Made by a program: the position numbers and the translations under genes. Shown here one piece after another: positions 1 to 9,673 of a DNA stretch of 12,380 bases (its first letter is position 1; every line of letters begins with the position of its first letter). The notes beneath the pieces were generated by a model. It saw nothing but the letters and a program-made list of their open reading frames with translations. It had not been told where the DNA came from and did not search any database. Source of the stretch: Saccoglossus kowalevskii (Eukaryota; Hemichordata; Enteropneusta; Harrimaniidae); assembly GCF_000003605.2 (NCBI RefSeq), contig NW_003134341.1, positions 42,901 to 55,280 on the forward strand. Direction: 5' to 3'.

Positions 1-1500
1 ACTCTAGTAATGAACAGTACCACAATAAAAAATGTATGCAGCTATACACTCCCCTGATCAAGTTATAAAAAAATACTGATCCAATTATCTACTTAAAACA
101 TTTGTATAAACATCTGAACACTTTTAAATAATTAATAATGATGACCACAGACATGTAGGCATTTAACTTTCAAGTTATACCATACATTATTGAGAAGAAG
201 AAACTAATATGATCACCTGTGTAGCATGATTTTATGATTAACTTCAATTGTAACCATCTTTATCTACCAAGGTTAATTTAAGTAGATTTTAAGTAGCTTA
301 ATTTTTAATTAATGGTACTTTTGTAAATGGTAATAACTGCATGCATATTTTAAACACAACACAATAAACCGTATTAACCTGCAAAACCCTGTCCCCATCA
401 CTTCATTTTTTTTTAAATTACAAAATGTTCTAGTTTTCATGTATTTTCATGTATAGTGGTAATAATACTAAAATGATGGAACCTAAGGCATATATTAATT
501 CTACCAAGTTTGGTGCTTTAATCTATTTATTTATTTTAATACCACTGGACTATAGTGTGTAAAACAATTCAAATAATATTGAACTGTAAGACTAAAATTA
601 TTATTAAGCAAGCATTCCTACCCATAACTTTAATGCAAACTGCTTCACATGGCAAATAGCGCAATTAACTCATTCTAATTTTTGAGCCAAAAAACGAAAA
701 CTTAGTAATGATTCACACACTGGAAATGCTTCAAAGTTTATGAATTTGCACCAAAAACAACAAAAATATTTTTAAAATTGATAAATTAATGCCAAGTGCT
801 GCACAGTTTATGTGAGGTACACTGGTACACTGCTGCTCATATGTGAGTTTGGGAAGTATCAATTGGGTAAATCCAAAAAAAATTTCTGGCTTATATCTGT
901 TGCTACTGTTTTGTTTACCAATAGCAATGTACATTCATATATAATGTATACTCAATATTTTAACATGTTTCATCCTGAATAATTGACGTTTATTCACACT
1001 GCCCTGCTATTCTGTTTTGTTTTTATAACAATCATAGTGCCTGCCAAAGAGTGATAATATCAAATAACTTTAATCATGTGACTGATATTATTATTTGGAC
1101 TTTTCACTCCTATGACAATAGAAATCAATGCATAACACACTCGCATGTATGATAATTACAGTTATCCAACATGGAACTGATAAGAGCATGGACAATATAA
1201 TCTTGGCAGTTTTAGTGGACATTTACTTACTGAATTTTTGGCATATGCGATTTTGTGACCTGACTAACATGACTTAAAATTATTGTATTTAAATATCAAA
1301 AACCACACCCAAACATCAATTATGACAGAAATCAAGTACATACACTATCCACATCAAGGCCTGATTAAGTAATAAAATATCAGTTTTTCAGAATTTAGTT
1401 CTAGTTTATTTCTGTACATTCAATTTTTCAATTTCCTGACACAGTCTGGGCTGAGTCCGATCATTAGCCCTACACATAGCACTGTGTTCATTTAGCCCTG
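1..1500. other. AT-rich noncoding stretch
   Basis: Stops are dense in all frames. The only short open frame (731-934, minus) shows no domain, signal or splice context. A T-run at about 406-414 and a duplicated TTTCATGTA near 436-453 are the only structure I noticed. I see no gene or RNA here. Confidence 0.6.
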
Positions 1501-1520
1501 AGTACATTCATGTAAGTTGG

Positions 1521-1536
1521 CAACAACAACAACAAC
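1521..1536. repeat. (CAA)5 microsatellite
   Basis: Five perfect CAA units plus one C, followed directly by a C-rich tract. Confidence 0.9.
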
Positions 1537-1875
1537 TCCCTCCCCCTGCCAGTCCCTGTTATTTCCTCCCCTTTATGTCGATATATTTCACACCCCATTA
1601 AACACCATTCCTACAAAACTTCCTAACCGACTTTTCGAGGATCCCCCGAAATAATCGACACCCCCCTAACACCTAATCCAACGTTCTATAAGTATGTTTA
1701 AGTGACCACTTGCATTTATTCAAGCCCGATAGATCGCAAGCCACTTTTCCCTTGACCGTTCCCCTACACTGGGTGTATAGGTGACTACTCTATAGATAGC
1801 AGACCTCCATGGGAAAACTAATGGACAATGCCTGTCTGTATTATGATACTAACAACACCACCAGACCACCCCTCC

Positions 1876-1905
1876 ACACCACACCACACCACACCACACC
1901 ACACC
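1876..1905. repeat. (ACACC)6 pentanucleotide microsatellite
   Basis: Six perfect ACACC units, one strand all A and C, preceded by a related CCACCCCTCC stretch. Likely length-polymorphic. Confidence 0.95.
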
Positions 1906-2030
1906 GACACAGAGTCTATGTACGCATGCAGGGCTACGGCAAATTTTAGTTTAATTGTTAATGACTTGTATTATCAACATTGAGATGAAATATTAAATAG
2001 CCCACGATGTTCAATACAAATGGGTCACGG

Positions 2031-2038
2031 TGACGTCA
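2031..2038. promoter_or_regulatory. CRE-like palindrome TGACGTCA (copy 1)
   Basis: This is a perfect eight-base CREB/ATF consensus inside the ten-base palindrome GTGACGTCAC (2030-2039). It is flanked by GGGTCA (2022-2027) and its complement TGACCC (2065-2070). In metazoans such full sites usually act near promoters; no adjacent gene is visible, so function is inferred. Confidence 0.45.
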
Positions 2039-2209
2039 CGTCGCACCGTATTATTTTGGTTGAATGACCCTTTTACTTAAATCATTTGTCTCGTTAGATT
2101 AGATTTGACCGGAGCAAAATCCCTTAATCGAAATTTTCATGAATCCACAGCAATATATACCTTACATTGTATTGGGGTTACGTGAAAATAAAATAGTTCA
2201 AGTCAATGT

Positions 2210-2224
2210 TGAAGTTGAACTTCA
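2210..2224. repeat. Short inverted repeat
   Basis: TGAAGTT and AACTTCA are perfect complements separated by one base. This is a minor structure that may be chance. Confidence 0.5.
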
Positions 2225-2880
2225 TTGTCGTGGCTCCATCATAAGGTATGACTAATTTCATTTCAGTAATTTAGCTTCATTTAAGTTATAGCCCTCACCC
2301 AAGATCTCACCTGTTTTGACTGTCTACTCAAGTTGTTGGATTGTTGATTGATATATAAAACTAGATAATCTGAGTCTGATAGTGTTTCTACGTTTGTAGA
2401 GCAGTGCTACAAGACGCTGTCACAAGACATAACATATTATTGCTATGGAGCTGGGTTATTTCATTTACTACAAGGGGTTGCAGCTTCAAAGTAAACAAGC
2501 TACGATTGATATTTGTATTTTTAATCAGTAACACTATTTTAAAAATGCTTTTTTATGATTATATTATTATTATTATTTCAATATTAAAGTGTAACAAATC
2601 AATGCTAAATATGTGATATTGGTGTTATTGAATATATTAAACAAAAGGAATTATACATATATGTGTTGAGGGCGCTATGTTTGGCAGCAGATGTAGAAAG
2701 CGAAACATTAAAAACGCCGTTATATTGAAATAATAAATCAATAACGGTAAAGTCAGTCTATTATATAGTGTATCTGTGAACATTCTTCATTTGCATATTA
2801 CTGTACACATATTCGTTGATATTTACACGTATTTTATCCGTCTGTATTTATTTATTTGTTTTGTTTAATTAAATATAATA

Positions 2881-2900
2881 CATTCATTCATTCATTCATT
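2881..2900. repeat. (CATT)5 microsatellite
   Basis: Five perfect CATT units after an AT-rich stretch with short TTTA repeats (about 2846-2857). Tetranucleotide tails like this sometimes mark retroelement 3' ends, but no element body is recognisable upstream. Confidence 0.9.
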
Positions 2901-3059
2901 AATTAAAACTTCTGCTCTAGAAATGCGCGGTAAATGTCGGCCAAACGAGTTCAGAAATCGCTTTTGTATAACTTAATTTATTCGATGTAACATTTGGTCG
3001 ATTATCGTACGTTATAGGCAAATTACTTGTTGTTTATTTTGCTATTCAACCCTGGTAAA

Positions 3060-3067
3060 TGACGTCA
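3060..3067. promoter_or_regulatory. CRE-like palindrome TGACGTCA (copy 2)
   Basis: A second perfect CREB/ATF consensus. With the following bases it shares the ten-base word TGACGTCACG with copy 1, and both are followed within about 20 bases by GTATT and a T-rich run. Confidence 0.45.
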
Positions 3068-3199
3068 CGGTGGTATTTTCTAGACGAGTGTCTCAATTGC
3101 TTATGATTTCACTATGAACCGTGTTGACGGCAAAACGTGTATTTAAATTATATATGTCTTAATAAAGATTAGTTGTGATAACTACTACTGTGTTATATA

Positions 3200-3960
3200 T
3201 CAGACAATATTGTTATTTCTTGGTTGAAATGAGATACGTAAATAGTTACATGTTTTTATTTTAATTTCTGGAGATCATCCTGTTTTGTTTTGTTTTTTGG
3301 AAATTTAATTTATATTGTGAGCATATCATGATAAAGTACAATTCATCTTCTATATCATTCTGTGTACATTGTCAACAAATTCTATTTTCAGTAGGTATTT
3401 TTGGTTGTGCATGTCTTCCCTTTTCTATTGCTAACTATAAATTCTAATAACTAGTTCTAAATGTTGTCATTGAATTTCTTTGTTCATATCCAAGTAGTTT
3501 TCAAAATTATAAGAATCTTTAAATTAAGTGCCCAGTTTTGTTTTTTTCAGTTATATTTTTCTCCCGAAATTTATGTTTGATAACTTTGCTAATTCGCTTT
3601 ATAATTTTGTTGACAAATCATTCTGTTGTTCTAATCTAATGAAAAGTGCATTCAATTTATAATTTCTTGCATTGAAGAAAACCATCACAAATTGGATTTA
3701 TTTTGTTCAAGATATGCATGTTTTGTGATATACGTAAGGAGATGTTTGTCATTCCTAGTTGGAGGAGTTTTGTTGAGTCGTCAAATGCAAAGGCGGCAAT
3801 GAAAAGCTGGAAAAACCTCCGACTTGTAGCAAAGTTTCAAAAAGGTCAATGAAAGCGTGCACATGACAAGGAACGTGATATGTTGATTTTGCACAGATGG
3901 TTGATGTAAATGATTCCGATAAGTCGCTTTACTTGGCTCATAATATACTGGGGAATAATA
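3200..3960. other. T-rich noncoding stretch
   Basis: The plus strand is markedly T-rich from about 3240 to 3720, including a TGTTT-type repeat at 3281-3296. Stops are frequent in every frame and no exon with splice signals is convincing. Confidence 0.5.
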
Positions 3961-4032
3961 CAATCACACATTCAATCGAAATGCTCGGCTTGCATAAAAG
4001 TAGTAGTGTTTCCGGAATAAACGCAGGGAGGG

Positions 4033-4074
4033 CTGGAGTGTACTTTTAAAATGTGTTTTAAAAGTAACTCCCAG
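4033..4074. repeat. Imperfect 42-base hairpin
   Basis: TACTTTTAAAA (4041-4051) and TTTTAAAAGTA (4056-4066) are perfect complements with a four-base TGTG loop. The stem continues outward with GGAGT (4035-4039) against ACTCC (4067-4071), past one unpaired G, and CT against AG, past one unpaired C. About 18 pairs in total. Confidence 0.8.
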
Positions 4075-4199
4075 TAAGCGCGTGATGGCGCCCTTTAATA
4101 AACGTATATCGAATACAGTCAAAGTGGTGCTCATGACCAGTATACTCCGTTCCAAACACACCTCGCTGTCATTTACTGTTGTCGAAGACGAAAAACATA

Positions 4200-4850
4200 T
4201 ACACAGTCGACTACATTTTTATCTGTTAATAACAATTTTAAAATCGAACTAAACGTCAATATTAAGATCTCTAAGTAGTGTGATTATAATTTAAAATACA
4301 CTTGGTCGCAATTAGGTCATCTCAAACTGAAGTTGTCAAATCTCAAATAGTTAAATTTCGGACTTTCGTATAATTCTAGAATATTTCAAAACATGTTTAT
4401 ATGCTACACAATATTTGACCGTCATTTACTATGGATTTATAAAGATAGCAGTTTTAATGTTTCCAAGACTACAGTTTGTCAATGATACACTCAAACTCAA
4501 GCATAAATCAAACAAACACAAATCGATTTGAACAAAAGGGTAAACAAATCCGTTAACTGACGCGCCCGCCTTATATTTATATAAGTGTTCAAATCCAAAT
4601 TTAAAATATTGAGAAATACCTATTTCTCATTATACCATTTTTGATTTGTTAATTTAGTATTGGAACTTTTTTTATTTATAACCATCAATTGAAACGCACA
4701 TATCGGTAAAAAGTAGTAAAAACCTGATCCATACCCAACGTGTCCAACCGTTGTATATATATGACCTAAATATTGTCATTTGATATTGAAAACAAGTGTA
4801 TCTGTTGTTTTTATTATTCTCTGTTTATTTAGTTGTCTCCTAATTTGTCA
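4200..4850. other. AT-rich noncoding stretch with small palindromes
   Basis: No coding signal is visible. It contains TGAGAAATA (4610-4618) and its exact complement (4621-4629) around a CC loop, and a CTTATAT inverted pair at 4570-4585. In AT-rich DNA these may be chance. Confidence 0.5.
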
Positions 4851-4920
4851 CTGAGGGCGCTTGTGGTTTGCCGAACTGACAAGGATCGATGACCTGTGTT
4901 TCTACAGTTACTGGGCAACG

Positions 4921-5184
4921 GGACGGCAACTTGTACGTCTCAGTCATGTCACTGCGTTGGATAAGAACTGATTTTCTGATAGACTGGAATATCTGTGATT
5001 TTTTAAACGGGACGGCAACTTGTACGTCTCAGTCATGTCACTGCGTCGGGTAAGAACCGATTTTCTGATAGACTGAAATATCTGTGATTTTTTAAATGGG
5101 ACGGCAACTTGTACGTCTCAGTCATGTCACTGCGTCGGGTAAGAACCGATTTTCTGATAGACTGAAATATCTGTGATTTTTTAT
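4921..5184. repeat. Three-copy tandem repeat, 89-bp unit
   Basis: Units begin GGACGGCAACTTGTACG at 4921, 5010 and 5099, an exact 89-base period. Copies 2 and 3 are nearly identical. Copy 1 differs from them at four internal sites (TTGGAT versus TCGGGT, AACTGA versus AACCGA, CTGGAAT versus CTGAAAT). The array ends in the CTGTGATTTTTTA of copy 3, then diverges. The unit is richer in CpG than its surroundings. 89 is not a multiple of three, so the array does not encode a repeated peptide in one frame. Confidence 0.95.
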
Positions 5185-5199
5185 TTTCATTCATTAGTT

Positions 5200-5550
5200 G
5201 TATAGGAGTTTGAACTGTGTTTTTTTCTGGTGAGAACATAAACAAATCAAACTTGTTATGTTGATCTAATTAATATGCAAATATTTGTAATAATTAATTC
5301 CTACACTAATTTGAACCCATAAATAATAGTTATGAATTTCATCACAACCAGATAAACATTTTTTTTTTTAATTTGACATTAAACATGCCATGCATGGCAC
5401 AGTCCTCATTTAGTTATCAAATTTAAGATGTATAGTTTTGTTTATAGTATTATAGTTGGAAAATAAACGATATGGATCTAGAAGCTGATGCTTGATTATG
5501 ATTTTTTTAATATTAATATGGTTGAAATTCGCTCATCTTGTATCTGATCA
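5200..5550. other. AT-rich spacer between two repeat arrays
   Basis: No gene is visible. The one clear element is the perfect 14-base palindrome TGCCATGCATGGCA at 5386-5399. Confidence 0.55.
5386..5399. repeat. Perfect 14-base palindrome TGCCATGCATGGCA
   Basis: The sequence equals its own reverse complement and contains the octamer ATGCAT core. It sits in otherwise low-GC DNA. It could be a dimeric protein-binding site; that is inference. Confidence 0.8.
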
Positions 5551-6010
5551 TTAAACATCTGGAACAGCATTAATTAAAACAAAACAGCAACTGGGCAGCA
5601 TTTTAAATACATCTGTATATCCATGACGTGATGCATAATGAATATATAAATTTTTAAAATAGTCAGTCAAAGTATGACAGAGATATGGCTCTAGAATCGC
5701 ATTCATTAAAACAAAATGGCCACCAGTCGGCCATTTTAAATCCAATCTGAAAAACAAAATGATGTGCATCAAGGTCATATTAATGTCAAATGTATATACC
5801 AACTTCAAGTTTGAACAAAATCACTCTGTAAACAGCCGAGATCTGGTTCTGGAATGTCCAGAAATGCTTGACTTTGATGATTTTTCAGTACAGAAATAGC
5901 CTCCAATCGACCATCTTGAATCAGATTGTGAAACAAATTGATGTGTATATGTATAATATTATTTAAGATGTATGTGTGAAGTTTGAATGGTCTGAACAGA
6001 AAATACAAAG
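5551..6010. repeat. Diverged three-copy repeat (units about 130-180 bp)
   Basis: Three related segments follow each other, at about 5551-5678, 5679-5836 and 5837-6010. Shared landmarks are the TCTGGAA/TCTAGAA start, CATTAAAACAAAA (units 1 and 2), AAATGGCCACCAGTCGGCC (unit 2) against AAATAGCCTCCAATCGACC (unit 3), TTTTAAATCC/TCTTGAATC, and the ATGATGTGCAT/TTGATGTGTAT block (units 2 and 3). Landmark offsets are about 124-132 between units 1 and 2, and 158-179 between units 2 and 3, showing indels. The minus-strand open frames across it do not share a frame and look incidental. Confidence 0.75.
5713..5737. repeat. Inverted repeat inside unit 2 of the diverged array
   Basis: AAAATGGCC (5713-5721) and GGCCATTTT (5729-5737) are perfect complements around a seven-base loop. 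The matching segments in units 1 and 3 have lost perfect pairing. Confidence 0.75.
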
Positions 6011-8795
6011 AAATTTTCAGATTACCAGTATATATTTATATATAAATTATCCTGAGAATACTAATAATAGACTAGTGAATACTTGAGTGCACTGGGAAGG
6101 ACACTCTGAATGGCTGGATTCAAGGCTAACATGACCCTATTTGGTGGATAACTTCATCAGTACAAGGTAAGGTGAAATCTTTAAATTTTACAAGGTTCTA
6201 TAACCCCCCCCCTAAAAAAAACTCAATGTGGTGCACGACTGACACTTTAAGAACCAACTGGTAGCAAATTTGATTAACAAAATATTGACCTAACAATTTG
6301 GCTAGGATTATGTTTCCTTTATTTTAGAGCTATTCTCAAGGAACTCAATTCTTAAAGTAGGATCAAAACAGAAAGTCAGAAAGACAAAAGATTTTTTCGT
6401 AGAGTGGGGAAAGTTGGTTAGCATGTTAATTAACAGGTGTTAATCTGAAAATTCATTGTCTATTCTTCTTTGTGATCGTCCTGGCAACGTTTGAGGGGAG
6501 ATTGTGACGTAGCTCAGTCTTTGAGAGTAATCATTGTTAAAAATACATGCATCACAGTAATACTAGAAACACAAGAATTCTAAAATACTATATTTTTTAT
6601 TTCAAACCCTATAAGCAGAAAACATCAAGTGATTCAACATTTTTCAAACACTTTGTAAAAATTGTATGATATTTAGATGTAAACCCTGTTTCTGAACCAT
6701 AAAGCAACTAACATTTGTGTACAGCGTCTGCTGAATATGTCCCACCGTTCACTATACAGAAATTCTCTGCAATTTAGACAGAAGACAAATAAGAACACGC
6801 ATACCAAAATGTCAGCATTCAACTAGACTGTTTTCTATAGTCAGCTGGTGTGTATATGCAATAGGCTTGCTTAGAAAGTGTACTTCCTTCTCAGCAAGCT
6901 AATTTTCAAGTATGAATGCCACTAAAGATGCACCAGTTAACTGTGGTTTCAGTGTTTGACTATTGAGTTTCAGTATTGCAATCAACACAATTGGTATATC
7001 CACAAATAACAGCCTTGTATTTCAACATGGGTTGCCAATGGATCTCTGATTTCACAAAATACAACACTGCCGATATCAAGTTACTTCAATAAACACCATT
7101 GAACTACAAAAACCATGAACAGACTAGTTTTCAGTTCCCTCAGGGTGTTACCTGGTTGCTATGTGACCGAGTGTGCTTGCAACTGAGAAGTCGATCTTAT
7201 AAACAGTTTTCCTAGGTTGTCCCCCAGAATTATCTTACAGATGTATGGATGGATACCAAAATGTTATAAATTATCTTGTTACACTTCGTTGTATGCATGA
7301 AAAACTTGTTTGATCGACCCCTCCCCCCTTTTCACATCGTAGCTAAGCAACAAGGGTATCCAAAACTAGCCTTTTGGCCAGGAGTTCTTGGATTTTACAC
7401 AATATAACAAACTTTAATGTTTAGAATTGCAGCAATTTACTGAACAAATCATTCAAGTTTTTTTGAAAAAATGATTTGATTGCGTGATTGATATAATAAA
7501 GCTAAAGCAAATGATAATTATTATCACACCAAAATACAATAGTTATGTGCACACATTTATTTCAGTATTTGAAAATCTGTTTTGTTTCTATAAAAAAACT
7601 TACTGTCTGTGTTGGCCACTGTGGAACTTCAATGTTAAAATAAAGCAACATTTAACAGAAATATAATTCTGGATTAAACTTATAAAATACTCACAAATGA
7701 CAGACTCAAGACTGACAAGCTGAAACATACCAGTATGTAGTAAAGAGACAGAAATATATTGATATTCGGTAGTATTGCAGTTCAATTTTAAAAAAGAATT
7801 ATTGATTTGAACTTGTTGAAAGCAAAGCAGACATTAGCAATGCATGACAAAGAATAGCTTAACTATGTTGCAACATAAACTGATGTACACAATTTTTTTT
7901 TTCAAGCAACCTGGAATAATCCCAACAACACATATCAATGTACTAAAATAAATTGCAATATGTAAAATAAGTGTTCACTAAGCCTATACACCTTTCACAC
8001 AAACATGCAGTACTCTTTATATATTTTAAGTAAAAAAAAAAAATCAAGCAATTTACTTGTAATTGTGTTGTCTTTACAAAGAAAGTCAATGACCTGTATT
8101 CATAACTTGCATCATTACTGTTCAAGTTTCATTTTTACATGGATTTTTTTTTCACCGTTGCATTCAGATGAGCACAAATAGAATCTAGTGAAAATAATGT
8201 AGCTTCACCGAAATAAATGACAATAAATTTCATGAACACAACAGAAAGTCACTTTTCATAAAAATAAATCCCCGTGTTCAAAAATAAATTACTCTACAAT
8301 ATGAGACATGTATGTTAAACCATTGGTAGAATTATGGTTTCAACAGTTGAGAATTGTATGTAAAGATCCACCATAATTACGAGCTCACACCACACGGAAA
8401 TCAACATCTTTGAATAGTCTTTCATTTACAAAAAAATATGTCAACAATTACACATCTGAAGCCTAGATTGATTTTTATTTTGTATTCAAAATTTTAAGCT
8501 TCTCACCCCTTATTTATTCAAATGGTTTGTTCCATTATTTTTCCTTACAGTAATTCTATTTTTCTACAATGTAAAAAAAAAAAATTTTTGGATCCAAGCA
8601 ATTGGTTCTCAGATTATAGAGCTAATTAAAAACGATGACATGCTTAATTTAAAACAGCGCAAGGTGTCAGTTTTCCCCTATCATAAATGTATAGTTCCTT
8701 AACAATCCAAAATATTTCAATATGCACAACAAGTGTTTAAAATAGTACTGCATCTTTTGTTTGTCTAAAACACTGTCTTGCATTTGCATTCATTA
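6010..8795. other. Long AT-rich intergenic stretch, no gene recognised
   Basis: All frames are broken by frequent stops and the few short open frames have no domain-like content. It holds homopolymer runs (nine C at 6204-6212, twelve A at 8032-8043) and one strong splice-donor-like CAAG|GTAAGG at 6163-6172 with no open frame before it. Part of the right end could belong to a longer transporter 3' UTR. Confidence 0.5.
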
Positions 8796-8804
8796 CACCA
8801 ACCA

Positions 8805-8810
8805 TTTATT
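8805..8810 (-). promoter_or_regulatory. Candidate polyadenylation signal AATAAA
   Basis: TTTATT on the plus strand reads AATAAA on the minus strand. It is the first canonical signal downstream of the transporter stop that I could find. Such hexamers are common by chance in AT-rich DNA; a second one lies at 8513-8518. Confidence 0.3.
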
Positions 8811-8961
8811 CCTTTTAAACCCTTTCAATAAAATACCAATCATCCCCCTACCATTGGTATGAGTCCATAGTTTGCTGTTTTCTCATGATAAACCTATTAT
8901 TATACATCTTTTTCCTGCTTGTAAGAATAATTTAATGGGATAAGAGCAGGAAATGTACAGC

Positions 8962-8990
8962 CTGATTGGCTACCAAGTCAGACCAATCAG
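8962..8990. repeat. Inverted CCAAT pair
   Basis: CTGATTGG (8962-8969) and CCAATCAG (8983-8990) are perfect complements separated by 13 bases. Each contains an NF-Y-type CCAAT box. The location in the probable 3' UTR makes a promoter role doubtful; an RNA hairpin is equally possible. Confidence 0.6.
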
Positions 8991-9617
8991 AGAGTAGCAT
9001 GTTTGTCAGGTTTAGTTGACATATCAAATTTTGCCACATGGTAGCAGAAACCATTCTGCAGAGACAGGATTCTATTTCTAATGCAGCCTTTCACATAATG
9101 ATAAAATCAATTTTTCGGTGCGAGATGTATAATGCTGCTTATCATGGAGGATAGACAGGCCTAAGAAAAAACTGGTCCAACACATTGATTTACAATGGAT
9201 GTTACCCTATTTTGCAGGCCAATAGTAAAGAAGATAAAGCTGATTGGATACATTATACAAATAGGTTAACAGAACAAATAATTATCAAATTTAAACAGGG
9301 CTTATGTATTTCAGTATGTTCATTTCAGTATGAATGTATTGAATGTAAATAACTAAAAACAGTGTTTGATATAAACAACTCTACATTCAGCTTTTGGTGA
9401 ATCGTCTTGCCTTACTTATAAATTAAAACTACAAGATGGATCAAAATAATAAGACAATTCAAACTTCCCCTAAACATTGGTCATTGTAAGTAAAAATACA
9501 CAAAATAGAAAAGATGTTGAACACAGATGATGTCCATCCGAATGACAATGTAACTGTTACAAGCTAGAAAGTACACTGGCATGTTTCCTTCAGCACACAT
9601 CTGTGTAGTATTGTGGC

Positions 9618-9673
9618 TTAGATGTTTCTTCCAGATGGTGTCTTCACATTGAATGTCAAGGTCAATACGAAGG
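9618..9673 (-). CDS. Terminal coding exon with end of helix 12 and C-terminus
   Basis: The acceptor is TTTTAATCTGCAG. The first two bases (CC) complete an Ala codon started in the previous exon. It encodes FVLTLTFNVKTPSGRNI followed by TAA. The cytoplasmic tail is therefore only about ten residues, short but normal for MFS carriers. The exon continues leftward as 3' UTR. Confidence 0.85.

Larger units (their letters stand above)
1500..3200. other. Noncoding stretch with simple repeats and CRE-like sites
   Basis: No credible coding exon is visible. Compared with its surroundings it has C-rich tracts (1537-1660), more CpG near 2020-2050 and 2925-3070, three short tandem repeats, and two CRE-like palindromes. 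It could hold a promoter or noncoding exons, but nothing in the sequence settles that. Confidence 0.45.
8795..9617 (-). other. Probable 3' UTR of the transporter gene
   Basis: No reading frame of note follows the TAA. Reading leftward on the minus strand, I found no AATAAA until 8810-8805, so the UTR could be about 820 bases long. An ATTAAA variant at 8936-8931 would give a slightly shorter end. It contains an inverted CCAAT pair (8962-8990) and an 11-base direct repeat at 9308 and 9322. The true end needs transcript data. Confidence 0.35.

Noticed and set aside
2404-2616. Plus-strand open frame of 70 codons
   Set aside because: The second half is Ile/Leu-rich translation of AT-rich DNA, and no homology or splice context is recognisable.
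2846-2900. Possible retroelement 3' tail ending in (CATT)5
   Set aside because: No reverse transcriptase fragment, SINE body or target-site duplication is visible upstream.
3781-4161. Two adjacent minus-strand open frames of about 60 codons
   Set aside because: Short, without recognisable domain, and the right-hand one includes the hairpin sequence; no splice signals link them.
5033-5245. Minus-strand open frame across the 89-bp array
   Set aside because: The repeat period is not a multiple of three, so the copies are read in different frames; this is a by-product of the array.
5551-6008. Two adjacent minus-strand open frames across the diverged repeat
   Set aside because: Repeat units are not kept in one frame and no motif is recognisable. 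Considered as a transposon-derived protein, but there is no support.
6090-6172. Possible plus-strand exon ending at a strong donor CAAG|GTAAGG
   Set aside because: All three frames before the donor contain stops, and no matching acceptor and downstream coding exon are visible. A noncoding exon cannot be excluded.
6507-6523. tRNA A-box-like GTAGCTCAGT, possible tRNA-derived SINE head
   Set aside because: No B box (GGTTCRANNCC-like) follows at the right distance and no acceptor stem can be formed.
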